Part shown: in pieces, positions 31,249 through 41,054 of the stretch | Layout: each line of letters opens with the position of its first letter | Position numbering within the stretch: position 1 is the first letter of the stretch | Assembly (NCBI RefSeq): GCF_022811705.1 | Contig: NZ_CP094528.1 | Coordinates: forward strand, 930,001 to 994,000 | Origin: Agromyces larvae | GTDB taxonomy: Bacteria; Actinomycetota; Actinomycetes; Actinomycetales; Microbacteriaceae | DNA length: 64,000 nucleotides | Reading direction: 5' to 3' | Program-made: the position numbers and the translations under genes | The notes under the pieces: model-generated | What the model saw: the letters and a program-made list of their open reading frames with translations, nothing else | Told to the model about the DNA's origin: nothing | The model's database searches: none

Positions 31249-31985
31249 TGACCTTCACCATCGCGGCGCTGGTGCCGTCGCTGCTGAACACCAACGGCGA
31301 TGCCGAGAACGCGGCCGTGCTCGCCCAGCGTCTGCGCTGGGCGGGGCACGAGGCCCGCGTCGCGCGGGTGGAGCGCGTCGACGAGCTGCCCGACCGGGTC
31401 GACGCCGTCGTGGTCGGCTCGGGCAACGACTCGTCGCTCGAGCCTGCACGCGAGCGACTGCTCACCATGCACGACGAACTGCGCCGGTGGGGCACCGAGG
31501 GCGTCCCGATCCTCGCCGTCGGCACCGGCTGGGAGCTGCTCAGCTGGGGCGTCGAGACCGCCGACGGCCGCGTGGTCGAGGGCCTCGGCGTCCTGCCCGG
31601 CCGCGCCGTGCCCCGTGCCGAGGGCCGCGTCACCGGCGAGATCGTGCTGCGATCGCCGCGATTCGGGCATCTCGTCGGGTTCGAGAACCACGCGCGCGAC
31701 GCGGTGCAGGCCGAGGCGTCGCCGCTCGGGCGGCTGCTCGCCGGCGCCGGCAACGGGCGCGGCTCGGGCCAGGAGGGCGTGGTCATGGGCTGGGTGCTCG
31801 GCACGCACCTGCACGGGCCGGTGCTCGCGAAGAATCCGGCGTTCGCCGACGCGATCCTCACCGAGGTCGCCTCGCGTGCCGGCGCCGAGTACGCGCCGGG
31901 GGAGCAGGCCGCCGTGGTCGACCGCTACGCGGACGAAGCCCGTCGGCTGCTGCTCGAGGCCGCGAAGGTCACGCTCCCCGAGTGA
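31248..31985 (+). CDS. GatD-like class I amidotransferase homologue lacking the nucleophile Cys
   Basis: Canonical GatD is the glutaminase that feeds ammonia to MurT. This 245-residue protein aligns with GatD over its full length. The nucleophile elbow reads ILAVGTGWELL, with Gly92 (codon ggc at 31521-31523) where GatD has Cys in A-I-C-G-G-Y. The histidine of the LHGP motif is retained (GTHLHGPVLAKNP, His189). The family motif GGGQD..Q is changed to VGSGNDSS. Glutaminase activity is therefore unlikely. It is coupled to the MurT-like gene by a TGATG overlap and ends before a strong terminator. Confidence 0.8.
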   Translation: MTFTIAALVPSLLNTNGDAENAAVLAQRLRWAGHEARVARVERVDELPDRVDAVVVGSGNDSSLEPARERLLTMHDELRRWGTEGVPILAVGTGWELLSWGVETADGRVVEGLGVLPGRAVPRAEGRVTGEIVLRSPRFGHLVGFENHARDAVQAEASPLGRLLAGAGNGRGSGQEGVVMGWVLGTHLHGPVLAKNPAFADAILTEVASRAGAEYAPGEQAAVVDRYADEARRLLLEAAKVTLPE

Positions 31986-32048
31986 GCGGCAGGCGGGCCG
32001 CACCGCGACCGGGCGGGCGCGCTCCGCGGCATCCGTGTCCGGAGACGA

Positions 32049-32076
32049 CGAACGCCCCGCCGAAGCGGGGCGTTCG
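32049..32076. terminator. Bidirectional terminator after gatD-like gene
   Basis: CGAACGCCCCGC pairs perfectly with GCGGGGCGTTCG (12 bp) around a CGAA tetraloop. It lies between the convergent gatD-like and DUF7455 genes. Confidence 0.85.
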
Positions 32077-32088
32077 CCGAAGACCTGA

Positions 32089-32319
32089 TCAGTCGCGGGT
32101 GTCGACCATCAGCCGGCTCGACTCGTCGTGCCAGCTGTGCGCGATCTGCGACAGCTTCTCCTGGTGCTTGCGGCCGTGGTGCGCGCAGAACAGCAGCTCG
32201 CCGTTCGAGACGACCACGCGGATGTACGCCTGCGCACCGCAGGCGTCGCACCGGTCGAGCGCGGTGAGCTCGTAGGGGGCCTCGGCTTCGGTCGCAGTGG
32301 TCTCGGTGTACTGCGTCAT
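32089..32319 (-). CDS. DUF7455-type small zinc-binding protein
   Basis: This 76-residue protein has CDACGAQAYIRV followed by LLFCAHHGRKH, a CxxC...CxxH arrangement suited to one zinc. The ATG follows GGAGGAGG at good spacing. In actinobacteria this family sits between the primary sigma gene and parE, exactly as here. Function is unknown; a small nucleic-acid or RNA-polymerase partner is conceivable. Confidence 0.88.
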   Translation of the reverse strand: MTQYTETTATEAEAPYELTALDRCDACGAQAYIRVVVSNGELLFCAHHGRKHQEKLSQIAHSWHDESSRLMVDTRD

Positions 32320-32466
32320 GGCTCCTCCTCCAGTCGGTCACGCTCGCATTTCCGTTCCTCAATGTAAGCACGCGAAGAGCGGCATGCCCTCCACATGGGC
32401 TGGCATTTCGCTGAGCGCGTAGCGCCTGACGCGTGGTGTCGCCGGGCGTCAGTATCCTTGACCGTC

Positions 32467-34545
32467 GTGAGCTCCGACTATTCCGCCCGCCACCTCTCCG
32501 TGCTCGAAGGCCTCGAGGCCGTGCGCAAACGCCCGGGCATGTACATCGGCTCGACCGACTCGCGCGGTCTCATGCACTGCGTCTGGGAGATCATCGACAA
32601 CTCCGTCGACGAAGCGCTCGCGGGGCACGGCGACGACATCGAGGTCGTGCTGCACCGCGACGGCAGCGTCGAGGTGCGCGACCGGGCACGCGGCATCCCG
32701 GTCGACATCGAGCCGAAGACCGGGCTGAGCGGCGTCGAGGTCGTGTTCACCAAGCTGCACGCGGGCGGCAAGTTCGGGTCGGGGTCGTACTCCGCCTCGG
32801 GCGGCCTGCACGGCGTCGGCGCGTCGGTCGTGAACGCGCTGTCAGAGCGCCTCGACGTCGAGGTCGATCGGGGCGGCAAGACCTGGGCCATGTCGTTCCA
32901 CCGGGGCGAGCCCGGGCTGTTCGCCGACGGCGCCGACGGGCCGAGCCCCGCCTCGGCGTTCACGCCGTTCGAGGAGTCGAGCGAGCTCCGGGTCGTCGGC
33001 AAGGTCGCCAAGGGCGTCACCGGTACCCGCATCCGCTACTGGGCCGACTCGCAGATCTTCACCAAGGGCGCGGGCTTCCAGCTCGAGGAGCTCATCGGCC
33101 GGGCCCGCCAGACCGCGTTCCTCGTGCCGGGCCTCGGCCTCACCATCCTCGACCGGCGCGGCGACGAGCCCGAAGAGCACCGGTTCAAGTTCGACGGCGG
33201 CATCAGCGAGTTCGTCGAGCATCTCGCCACGGACGGTGCGGTGACCGACGTCTGGCGGCTCACCGGCGACGGCCGGTTCACCGAGACGGTGCCCGTGCTG
33301 AACTCGGGCGGTGCGATGGTGCCGACCGACGTCGAGCGCGAGTGCCATGTCGACATCGCGCTGCGCTGGGGCACCGGGTACGACACCGCGGTCCGTACCT
33401 TCGTCAACATCATCGCCACGCCGAAGGGCGGCACCCACCTCGCCGGGTTCGAGCAGGGGCTGCTGAAGTTCATCCGCGCGCAGGTCGAGCAGAACGCGCG
33501 CCGGCTCAAGGTCGGCAACGACAAGCTCGACAAGGACGACGTGCTCGCCGGCCTCACCGCGGTGCTCACCGTGCGGCTCGCCGAGCCGCAGTTCGAGGGC
33601 CAGACCAAAGAGGTGCTCGGCACGCCGGCGGTGCGGTCGATCGTGGCTTCGGTGGTGCAGAAGTCGCTGGCCGAGCGGTTCGCCTCGACGAAGCGCGACG
33701 ACAAGGCGCAGACCGCGCTGGTGCTCGACAAGGTCGTCGCCGAGATGAAGGCGCGCATCTCCGCGCGCACCCACAAAGAGACGCAGCGTCGCAAGAACGC
33801 GCTGGAGTCGTCGTCGCTTCCGGCGAAGCTCGCCGACTGCCGGTCGACGGATGTCGCGCACAGCGAACTGTTCATCGTCGAGGGCGACTCGGCGCTGGGC
33901 ACCGCAAAGCTCGCGCGCGACAGCGAACACCAGGCGCTGCTGCCGATCCGGGGCAAGATCCTCAACGTGCAGAAGGCGTCCATCGCCGACATGCTCGGCA
34001 ACGCCGAGTGCGCGGCCATCATCCAGACGATCGGCGCCGGGTCGGGTCGCACCTTCGACCTCTCGGCGGCACGGTACGGCAAGGTCATCATCATGAGCGA
34101 CGCCGACGTCGACGGCGCGCACATCCGCACGCTGCTGCTCACCCTGTTCTTCCGGTACATGCGGCCGATGATCGAAGAGGGCCGGGTCTTCGCGGCCGTG
34201 CCGCCGCTGCACCGCATCATCGTGCAGAACCCCGGCACGAAGCCGAACGAGACGATCTACACGTACTCCGAGGCGGAGTTCGCGGCCGTCACGAAAGACC
34301 TCACCCGGCGCGGCCGCAAGTTCGGCGAGCCGCAGCGCTACAAGGGTCTCGGCGAGATGGACGCGGATCAGCTCGCCGTCACGACGATGGACCCGAAGCA
34401 CCGGATGCTCCGCCGCGTGGGCGTCGCGGACGCCGAGCAGGCCGGCCGTGTCTTCGAACTGCTGATGGGCAACGACGTCGCGCCGCGCAAGGAGTTCATC
34501 ATCGACAGCGCCAACGGGCTGAGCCGGGATCGCATCGACGCCTGA
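32467..34545 (+). CDS. parE: DNA topoisomerase IV subunit B (type IIA ATPase subunit)
   Basis: This is the ATPase/TOPRIM subunit of the second type II topoisomerase, which decatenates chromosomes. The 692-residue protein has the GHKL motif IIDNSVDEALAG near residue 45, the ATP lid, and TOPRIM motifs IVEGDSALGTAKLARD near 475 and MSDADVDGAHIRTLLL near 545. The length and N-terminus fit ParE better than the longer GyrB. The GTG start at 32467 lies 8 nt after TATCCT (32453-32458). It is convergent with parC. The position close to sigA matches other actinobacteria. Confidence 0.9.
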   Translation: MSSDYSARHLSVLEGLEAVRKRPGMYIGSTDSRGLMHCVWEIIDNSVDEALAGHGDDIEVVLHRDGSVEVRDRARGIPVDIEPKTGLSGVEVVFTKLHAGGKFGSGSYSASGGLHGVGASVVNALSERLDVEVDRGGKTWAMSFHRGEPGLFADGADGPSPASAFTPFEESSELRVVGKVAKGVTGTRIRYWADSQIFTKGAGFQLEELIGRARQTAFLVPGLGLTILDRRGDEPEEHRFKFDGGISEFVEHLATDGAVTDVWRLTGDGRFTETVPVLNSGGAMVPTDVERECHVDIALRWGTGYDTAVRTFVNIIATPKGGTHLAGFEQGLLKFIRAQVEQNARRLKVGNDKLDKDDVLAGLTAVLTVRLAEPQFEGQTKEVLGTPAVRSIVASVVQKSLAERFASTKRDDKAQTALVLDKVVAEMKARISARTHKETQRRKNALESSSLPAKLADCRSTDVAHSELFIVEGDSALGTAKLARDSEHQALLPIRGKILNVQKASIADMLGNAECAAIIQTIGAGSGRTFDLSAARYGKVIIMSDADVDGAHIRTLLLTLFFRYMRPMIEEGRVFAAVPPLHRIIVQNPGTKPNETIYTYSEAEFAAVTKDLTRRGRKFGEPQRYKGLGEMDADQLAVTTMDPKHRMLRRVGVADAEQAGRVFELLMGNDVAPRKEFIIDSANGLSRDRIDA

Positions 34546-34620
34546 GCAGGTGCGCGGGCGCGGGGGAGCCGCGACCCCCGACGCCTGCGCGGACGATCGT
34601 GTCGGCGAGCGCGCCGGCCG

Positions 34621-37101
34621 TCAGCCGATGCGCCGGCCGATGACCGCGACGGGCGCGTCGAGCGGGGCCCCGGATGCGTCCCGCTTCGCGAGCGTCTCGG
34701 GGAGCTGACGCACGGCGCCGTCGGCGCCGAGCGCGTGTGCCGGGCCAGGGCCGGCCCAGGCGACCGACAGGGCGTCCTGGCCCTTCAGGAACCGCTGGGC
34801 GCGGACGCCGCCGGTCGCCCGCCCCTTGCCGGGGAACTCATCGAACGCCGACACCTTCACCGCGCCGGGGTCGGCGCCGAGGAGGGTGTCGCTGGTCGCC
34901 GCGATGGTCACCACGACCGTCTGCTCGAGCTCGCCGCGTGCGATCGCCGAGAACGCGACGACGCGCGCGCCGGAGGCGAGCTTGATGCCCGCCATGCCGC
35001 CGGCCGAGCACCCCTGCGGTCGTACGGACGACGCGGGGAAGTGCAGCAGCTGGGCGTCGCTGGCGATGAACACGAGCTCGTCGTCGTCGCCGCCCTGGGC
35101 CGCGCCGACGACCGAGTCGCCGGGCTTCAGCGCGATCACCTCGAAGTCGGGCCGGTTCGGATAGCCGCCCGGCTGGACCCGCTTCACGACGCCCTGCGCA
35201 GTGCCGAGCACGATCGGCCGGTCGGACGTGAGCGAGACGATCGCGAGCACCTGCTCGGAGCGGTCGGCGAGCCCGAGATACTCGCCGACGCGCACGCCGG
35301 CGCCGAGCTGCGGTGCGTTCGGCGGCAACTGCGGCAGGTCGAGCGGGGAGAACCGGATGAGCCGGCCGCGACTGGTGACCGCACCGATCTCGCTGCGGCT
35401 CGTGGTGTCGAGCACCGAGCGCACCGCGTCGTGCTTCGAACGGCGCGTCGGCACCGTCACGACCAGCTCGTCGGCGCCCTCGGGCCGGTCGATCCTGGCG
35501 ATGCGGCCGGTCGCACCGAGCAGCACCCGGCACGGGACATCCGCATGCTCGAGTGATGCCGCGGTCGCGGCCGCCGCGGCCCGCCGGGCCGACGGCGGCA
35601 GCGACTTGGCCATCGTGAGCAGGGTTCGCCGTGGCGTGCCGAACTGCTCGGCGACCTCGCCGAGCTCGTCGGAGACGAGCGCGCGGATGCGGTCGGTGCT
35701 CGCCAGCAGCTCTTCGAGCTGCGCGATGTCGGCGAGCAACTGGTCGCGCTCGGTTTCGAGCTCGATCCGCGAGAACTTCGTGAGCCGGCGCAGCCGCAGT
35801 TCGAGGATGTACTCGGCCTGCACCTGGCTGAGATCGAACACCTCTTGCAGGCGCACCCGTGCCCGCTCGGCGTCATCGCTCGAGCGGATGACCTGGATCA
35901 CCTCGTCGATGTCGAGGATCGCGATGAGCAGACCCTCGACGAGGTGGAGGCGTTCGCGCCGCCGGGCGAGCCGGTACTCGCTGCGACGTGTGACGACCCG
36001 CACGCGGTGGTCGATGTACACCTGCAGCAGTGCTTTCAGCCCGAGCGTCTGCGGCTGCCCGTCGACCAGGGCGACGTTGTTGATCGCGAAGCCGTCTTCG
36101 AGGGGGGTGAGCCGGTAGAGCTGCTCGAGCACCGCCTGCGGGTTGAACCCCGTCTTGATGCCGATCACGAGCCGCAGCCCGTGTTTGCGGTCGGTGAGGT
36201 CGGTGACGTCGGAGATGCCGGTGATCTTCTTCGCGTTGACGCCGTCTTTGATCTTCTCGATGACCTTCTCGGGGCCGACGAGGTAGGGGAGCTCGGTGAC
36301 GACGAGGCCGGTCTTGCGGGCCGTGAGCTGTTCGACGGCGACCTTCGCGCGCGTCTTGAACGAGCCGCGCCCGGTGGTGTACGCGTCGCGCACCCCGTCG
36401 AGGCCGACGATCGTGCCGCCCGAGGGGAAGTCGGGGCCGGGGACGAACTCCATCAGCTCGTCAAGCGTCGCCTCGGGGTTCGCGATCAGGTGGCGCGCGG
36501 CGTGCACGACCTCGAGCAGGTTGTGCGGGGCCATGTTCGTCGCCATGCCGACCGCGATGCCGCTCGCCCCGTTGACGAGCAGGTTGGGGAATGCCGACGG
36601 CATCACCTCGGGCTGCTGGAGCTTGCCGTCGTAGTTCGGGACGAAGTCGACGACGTCTTCATCGAGGCCTTCGGACATCGACACCGCGGGCGCCGCGAGC
36701 CGCGCCTCGGTGTAGCGCGACGCCGCCGGACCGTCGTCGAGCGAACCGAAGTTGCCGTGCCCGTCGACGAGCGGAACCCGCAGCGTGAACGGCTGCGCCA
36801 GGCGCACGAGCGCGTCGTAGATCGCCGAGTCGCCGTGCGGATGGTATTTGCCCATGACCTCGCCCACGACACGCGAGCTCTTCACGTGCGCTCGATCGGG
36901 CCGCAGGCCCATCTCGGTCATGCTGAACAGGATGCGACGCTGCACCGGCTTCAGGCCGTCGCGCGCGTCGGGCAGCGCACGGGAGTAGATCACCGAGTAC
37001 GCGTACTCGAGGAAGGAGCCCTGCATCTCGGTGGAGACATCGACATCCTCGATGCGCTCCGCGATCGGCGTGTCGGTGGGCTCGTCGGCTGCTCGGGTCA
37101 T
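34621..37101 (-). CDS. parC: DNA topoisomerase IV subunit A
   Basis: This is the breakage-reunion subunit partnering ParE. The 826-residue protein has the GyrA/ParC N-terminal domain: [25 protein letters not shown] and the catalytic tyrosine in [14 protein letters not shown]-terminal beta-pinwheel-like region follows. The GyrA-box QRRGGKG is not visible in the C-terminal half, which favours ParC over gyrase. The ATG at 37101 is preceded by GAGAGACGG. It is convergent with parE, with a 75-bp gap that contains a short G5/C5 hairpin. Confidence 0.88.
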   Translation of the reverse strand: MTRAADEPTDTPIAERIEDVDVSTEMQGSFLEYAYSVIYSRALPDARDGLKPVQRRILFSMTEMGLRPDRAHVKSSRVVGEVMGKYHPHGDSAIYDALVRLAQPFTLRVPLVDGHGNFGSLDDGPAASRYTEARLAAPAVSMSEGLDEDVVDFVPNYDGKLQQPEVMPSAFPNLLVNGASGIAVGMATNMAPHNLLEVVHAARHLIANPEATLDELMEFVPGPDFPSGGTIVGLDGVRDAYTTGRGSFKTRAKVAVEQLTARKTGLVVTELPYLVGPEKVIEKIKDGVNAKKITGISDVTDLTDRKHGLRLVIGIKTGFNPQAVLEQLYRLTPLEDGFAINNVALVDGQPQTLGLKALLQVYIDHRVRVVTRRSEYRLARRRERLHLVEGLLIAILDIDEVIQVIRSSDDAERARVRLQEVFDLSQVQAEYILELRLRRLTKFSRIELETERDQLLADIAQLEELLASTDRIRALVSDELGEVAEQFGTPRRTLLTMAKSLPPSARRAAAAATAASLEHADVPCRVLLGATGRIARIDRPEGADELVVTVPTRRSKHDAVRSVLDTTSRSEIGAVTSRGRLIRFSPLDLPQLPPNAPQLGAGVRVGEYLGLADRSEQVLAIVSLTSDRPIVLGTAQGVVKRVQPGGYPNRPDFEVIALKPGDSVVGAAQGGDDDELVFIASDAQLLHFPASSVRPQGCSAGGMAGIKLASGARVVAFSAIARGELEQTVVVTIAATSDTLLGADPGAVKVSAFDEFPGKGRATGGVRAQRFLKGQDALSVAWAGPGPAHALGADGAVRQLPETLAKRDASGAPLDAPVAVIGRRIG

Positions 37102-37175
37102 CCGTCTCTCGGGGGCTCGGCGCGGTGGTCGCGCGATGGAACGGTTCGCGCCCGGCCTGTGCCAGACTGGGCGCG

Positions 37176-38333
37176 ATGCCTGCCATGCTACCGGTGCCCG
37201 ACGACACCGTTCCGCGGCCGGCCGCGATCCTCCCGAGCGTGTCGGCCGCCCTCGCCGGCGAGGCGAACCAGCTCGGGCTCCCCGCCGCCCGCAGCGCGAT
37301 CATCGTGCTCGTCGACGGCCTGGGTGCATCGAACCTCTCGGCGCGGGCGGGGCACGCCCGGCATCTGGTGGGCCGGATGTCGCGACGCGATGTTATCCGC
37401 ACCGTCTTCCCGTCGACGACCGCCGCCGCGATCACCTCGTTCGCCACGGGAGAGCCGCCGGGCGTGCACGGCATCGTCGGCTACCGGGTGCTCGAGCCGG
37501 AGTCCGACCGGGTCGTCAACCAGCTGAACGGCTGGGAGGCCGGGCTCCTGCCCGACGGCTGGCAGCGATCGACGACCTGGTTCGAGCACGCCGGGGCCCG
37601 AGACATCCGCACCGTCGCCGTCGGCGCCGCGCGCTACGCGACGTCCGGCTTCACCCGAGCCGTGCTGCGCGGTGCCGAGTACCGGGCGGCCGCGACCATC
37701 GCCGACCGGGTGGATGCGGCGCTCGACCTGATCTCGGGCGCCAAACCGACGATCGTCTACCTCTACATCCCCGAGCTCGATCAGCTCGCCCACTCCCACG
37801 GGTGGGAGTCCGAGCGCTGGCTCGCCGCCCTCGAGACCGTCGACGCCGAACTCGCCCGGCTCGATCGGCGCCTGCCCAACGGCGTCGGCCTGCTGGTCAC
37901 CGCCGATCACGGCGTGGTCGACGTGCCCGCGCACCGGCACGTGTTCGTCGACGACCGGCCCGATCTGCTCGACGGCATCCGGCACATCGCGGGGGAGCCG
38001 CGGTGCCTCGCGCTGCACCTGGACGCGTCGCTGCCGGATTCCGCGCGCGAGCGCCTGATCGACGGCTGGCGCGATGCCGAAGCCGGCCGATCATGGGTGC
38101 TGACGCGCGACGAGGCGCTCGACGCCGGCCTCTACGCGCCGGCCGGGCGGATCGCTCCCGAGGTGCGCGGGCGCATCGGCGACGTGCTCGTCGCGGCGCG
38201 TGCCGGCATCGCCTACTACGACCGGCGCGAAGCGAACCGCACGGCCGAGAAGATGATCGGCCAGCACGGGTCCTGGACCGACGAGGAGTCGCGGGTGCCG
38301 CTCATCCGCGGGGGCGCGTTCGGGCGCGACTGA
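37176..38333 (+). CDS. Alkaline phosphatase superfamily protein (nucleotide pyrophosphatase/phosphodiesterase type)
   Basis: This 385-residue metallo-enzyme has the metal/nucleophile block [34 protein letters not shown] with the nucleophilic Thr, [13 protein letters not shown] and [10 protein letters not shown]. This is the metal-ligand pattern of type I phosphodiesterases. CAGACT (37163-37168) 7 nt before ATG 37176 indicates a leaderless start. No signal peptide is seen, so it is probably cytoplasmic. Substrate is unknown. It is divergent from parC. Confidence 0.88.
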   Translation: MPAMLPVPDDTVPRPAAILPSVSAALAGEANQLGLPAARSAIIVLVDGLGASNLSARAGHARHLVGRMSRRDVIRTVFPSTTAAAITSFATGEPPGVHGIVGYRVLEPESDRVVNQLNGWEAGLLPDGWQRSTTWFEHAGARDIRTVAVGAARYATSGFTRAVLRGAEYRAAATIADRVDAALDLISGAKPTIVYLYIPELDQLAHSHGWESERWLAALETVDAELARLDRRLPNGVGLLVTADHGVVDVPAHRHVFVDDRPDLLDGIRHIAGEPRCLALHLDASLPDSARERLIDGWRDAEAGRSWVLTRDEALDAGLYAPAGRIAPEVRGRIGDVLVAARAGIAYYDRREANRTAEKMIGQHGSWTDEESRVPLIRGGAFGRD

Positions 38334-38395
38334 CGGGCGGCGCTCCCGGTGAGGGCGCGCCGGATCCCGATCGGGTGATCCCGACCCGGAACGGG

Positions 38396-38980
38396 TCAGA
38401 GCGTGGGGTAGTCGCGGCGCTTCACCTGCGGCTTCGGCAGGCGGAGGGGGCGCAGCTGCAGCGCGCGCATCGCGGCGTACCAGCGCACCCGGTCGGCGCG
38501 GTCGCCGTACTTCGAGCGGAGCTTGCGGGTGAGCACCTGCCCGAGGATGATCACGTCGATCACCGCGACGGCGAAGAACGCCCAGAGCAGCAGGATCGAG
38601 AGCGCCTGGATCTCGTAGTTCTGCACGAAGGTGAGGACGATCACGAGGAACATCACGGGGATGAGCAGTTCGCCGATGCTGAAACGCGCGTCGACGTAGT
38701 CGCGCACGAACTTCTTCTGCGGGCCGCGGTCGCGCATCGGCAGGTACTTCTCATCGCCGTTGGCCATGCCGATCCGGGCGCGCTCGCGCGCATCGGCGGC
38801 CTTGGCCTTCGCCTGGCGCGCGGCCTCCTTGCGGTCGTTCGGCACGAGCGGCCGCTTGCGGGCGGCCTCACGCTCGGCGCGGGTGGGCGTCGGGACGCCC
38901 TTGCCCGCCTTCAGACGCGCCTCGGTGTCGGCGAGCGTCTCGGGGGCGGGCTGGTCGGTGTTGTTCGCGTTCTTCGCCAC
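38396..38980 (-). CDS. DUF3043 family membrane protein
   Basis: This 194-residue protein has a polar N-terminal half rich in Lys/Arg/Ala helices and the family motif RPLVPNDRKEA. Two membrane helices follow (about 118-137 and 143-165), then a basic C-terminus. The start is GTG 38980, preceded by GAGGAA. It is divergent from the M20 dipeptidase, with a 36-bp gap. This is an actinobacteria-specific family of unknown function. Confidence 0.88.
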   Translation of the reverse strand: MAKNANNTDQPAPETLADTEARLKAGKGVPTPTRAEREAARKRPLVPNDRKEAARQAKAKAADARERARIGMANGDEKYLPMRDRGPQKKFVRDYVDARFSIGELLIPVMFLVIVLTFVQNYEIQALSILLLWAFFAVAVIDVIILGQVLTRKLRSKYGDRADRVRWYAAMRALQLRPLRLPKPQVKRRDYPTL

Positions 38981-39016
38981 GGGGTTCCTCGGATCGGTTC
39001 TCTTAAGATTACCGGC

Positions 39017-40423
39017 ATGACCGAGTCCCGTGATTCCTCCGCTCCCGACCGCGACGCCGCCGTCCGCGCCGCCGTGGACGCGGGCTTCCCATCCGCCGTC
39101 GCCGACCTCGGCGCGCTCGTGCGCATCCCGTCGGTGTCGTGGCCCGCGTTCGACCCGGCGCACGTCGCCGAGAGTGCGGAACGCGTCGCCGACCTGTTGC
39201 GCGCCACCGACCTGTTCGATCTCGTCGAGATCCACCGTGCGCCCGTGGAGGACGGCAGCGAGCTCGGGCAGCCCGCCGTGCTCGCGCACCGACCAGCGCG
39301 AGACGGGCGGCCGACCGTGCTGCTCTACGCCCACCACGACGTGCAGCCGCCCGGGCGCGACGAGGACTGGGAGACCCCGCCCTTCGAGCCGACGCAGCGC
39401 GGCGACCGACTCCACGGTCGCGGCGCGGCCGACGACAAGGCCGGCGTGATGGCCCACGTCGCGGCGCTGCGCGCCCTCGCCGAGGTCGTCGACGATCCCG
39501 CCCTCGGCATCTCGGTGTTCATCGAGGGCGAGGAGGAGTGGGCCTCCCGCTCGTTCGACAACTTCCTCCGCGAGCACCGCGACGTGCTCGCCGCGGACGC
39601 GATCATCGTGGCCGATTCGGGCAACTGGGATGTCTCGACTCCCGCCGTCACGGTCGCGCTCCGGGGTGCGGCGATGTTCAACCTGCGGATCGAGACGCTC
39701 GCGCACGCATCCCATTCCGGCATGTTCGGGGGAGCGGTGCCCGACGCGATGCTCGCCGCGATCCGGCTGCTCGACACGCTCTGGGCGCCCGACGGATCCG
39801 TCGCCGTGGCGGGGCTGGAGTCGGCGGACCTCGAGGTCCCCGAGTACGACGAGGCGACCCTGCGCCGCGAGGCCGCCGTCCTCGACGGGGTGCAGACGAT
39901 CGGGCGCGGCGACCTCCTCGCGCGCATCTGGGCCCAGCCCTCGATCACCGTCACCGGCATCGACGCGCCCGATGTCGCGAACGCGTCGAACACGCTGCTG
40001 CCGTCGGTCCGGGTGCGGATCAGCGGGCGGGTGGCGCCCGGGCAGTCCGCCGCCGACGCGTTCGCAGCGATCCGGAGCCACCTCGAAGCGCATGCGCCGT
40101 TCGGCGCGAAGCTGACGTTCGAGGAGCCCGACCTCGGCGAGGCGTTCCTCGTCGACACGTCGGGGTGGGCGGTCGCCGAGCTGCGCCGGGCCCTCGCCGA
40201 CGCCTGGGACGGCGCGGAGCCGGTCGACATGGGCGTGGGCGGCTCCATCCCGTTCATCGCCTCGCTCGCCGAGGAGTTCCCCGGCGCTCAGATCCTCGTG
40301 ACCGGCGTGGAGGATCCCGACAGCCGTGCTCACAGCCCGAACGAGTCGTTGCACCTCGGCGTGTTCAAGCGCGCTCAGCTCGCCGAGGCGCTGTTCCTGG
40401 CCCGACTCGACGATCGTCGGTGA
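39017..40423 (+). CDS. M20 family dipeptidase
   Basis: This 468-residue zinc metallopeptidase has the metal motifs VLLYAHHDVQPPG, GRGAADDKAGVMAHVAAL and EGEEEWAS (catalytic Glu), and a late His in EDPDSRAHSPNESL. The dimerisation domain follows the first metal half. TAAGAT (39004-39009) 7 nt upstream supports ATG 39017 and a leaderless transcript. It is the length of Xaa-His/carnosinase-like dipeptidases. The exact peptide substrate is not predictable. Confidence 0.92.
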   Translation: MTESRDSSAPDRDAAVRAAVDAGFPSAVADLGALVRIPSVSWPAFDPAHVAESAERVADLLRATDLFDLVEIHRAPVEDGSELGQPAVLAHRPARDGRPTVLLYAHHDVQPPGRDEDWETPPFEPTQRGDRLHGRGAADDKAGVMAHVAALRALAEVVDDPALGISVFIEGEEEWASRSFDNFLREHRDVLAADAIIVADSGNWDVSTPAVTVALRGAAMFNLRIETLAHASHSGMFGGAVPDAMLAAIRLLDTLWAPDGSVAVAGLESADLEVPEYDEATLRREAAVLDGVQTIGRGDLLARIWAQPSITVTGIDAPDVANASNTLLPSVRVRISGRVAPGQSAADAFAAIRSHLEAHAPFGAKLTFEEPDLGEAFLVDTSGWAVAELRRALADAWDGAEPVDMGVGGSIPFIASLAEEFPGAQILVTGVEDPDSRAHSPNESLHLGVFKRAQLAEALFLARLDDRR

Positions 40424-40498
40424 ACGCTCAGCCGTCATACGGCCGAACGGGCGTAGAATTCCGACGAACGTTCCCCGATCCAGAGTCCGAGGAGTGAG

Positions 40499-40849
40499 AT
40501 GGGCATCACGATCACCGACACCGGCCACGGCGTCCTGCTGAGCGACCCGGCCGCCGACAAGGTCCGCAGCCTGCTCGCCCAGGAGGGTCGCGACGACCTG
40601 CGCCTCCGGGTGGCCGTGCAGCCCGGAGGCTGTTCCGGCCTGATCTACCAGCTGTACTTCGACGAGCGGCTCCTCGACGGCGACGCCGTCGTCGACTTCG
40701 ACGGAGTCGAACTCGTGGTCGACAAGATGAGCGTCCCGTACCTCGACGGCGCCTCGATCGACTTCGAGGACTCGATCCAGAAGCAGGGCTTCACGATCGA
40801 CAACCCGAACGCGCAGGGCAGCTGCGCGTGCGGCGACTCGTTCCACTGA
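40499..40849 (+). CDS. erpA: A-type iron-sulfur cluster insertion protein
   Basis: This 116-residue HesB/IscA/ErpA family protein has the three conserved cysteines, in GGCSGLIY and the C-terminal GSCACGDSF. It delivers Fe-S clusters to apoproteins. The ATG follows GAGGAG. A TAGAAT at 40454-40459 gives a leader of about 35 nt. Its position before the cytochrome oxidase genes, and the presence of Fe-S proteins such as QcrA and LipA in the window, fit a cluster supply role. Confidence 0.94.
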   Translation: MGITITDTGHGVLLSDPAADKVRSLLAQEGRDDLRLRVAVQPGGCSGLIYQLYFDERLLDGDAVVDFDGVELVVDKMSVPYLDGASIDFEDSIQKQGFTIDNPNAQGSCACGDSFH

Positions 40850-40862
40850 TCGCCGAGCACCA

Positions 40863-40899
40863 GCAGAAGGGGAGCCGCATGATGCGGCTCCCCTTCTGC
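40863..40899. terminator. Very strong terminator after erpA
   Basis: An 18-bp perfect stem (GCAGAAGGGGAGCCGCAT and its complement) has a single central base, so the functional loop is CATGATG. It starts 13 nt after the erpA stop, and a short TTT follows. Confidence 0.88.
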
Positions 40900-40992
40900 G
40901 TTTCGGGCGATTCGGCAGGTCTGACCGCAAATCGCGCGCGGATGCTGCGCCGAAACCGCGCCGTGGTGCACATCCGCCCCGTCGAGTCGGAG

Positions 40993-40998
40993 TAGGCT
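40993..40998 (+). promoter_or_regulatory. -10 hexamer of the ctaC-ctaD-ctaF operon
   Basis: TAGGCT lies 56 nt before the ctaC GTG. The leader contains a small hairpin (CACTTC/GAAGTG, about 41013-41029) and then GAAAGG ahead of the start. Confidence 0.5.
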
Positions 40999-41054
40999 AG
41001 GCACGATCACGCACTTCGCTGAGAAGTGTCTTCGAGTCTCCCGAAAGGTCACCG

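Noticed and set aside
34546-34588. Nested GCAGG/CCTGC and CGGGGG/CCCCCG repeats between parE and parC as a terminator
   Set aside because: The stem is only 6 bp plus a distant 5-bp arm. It is weak compared with the other terminators.
38383-38397. GACCCG-GAA-CGGGTC hairpin between the phosphodiesterase and DUF3043 genes
   Set aside because: The stem is 6 bp and overlaps the DUF3043 stop codon. It is insufficient for a terminator call.
37031-39016. Upstream continuation of the dipeptidase frame
   Set aside because: It crosses the phosphodiesterase gene in another frame with Arg-rich sequence. The M20 homology and the -10 at 39004 begin at 39017.
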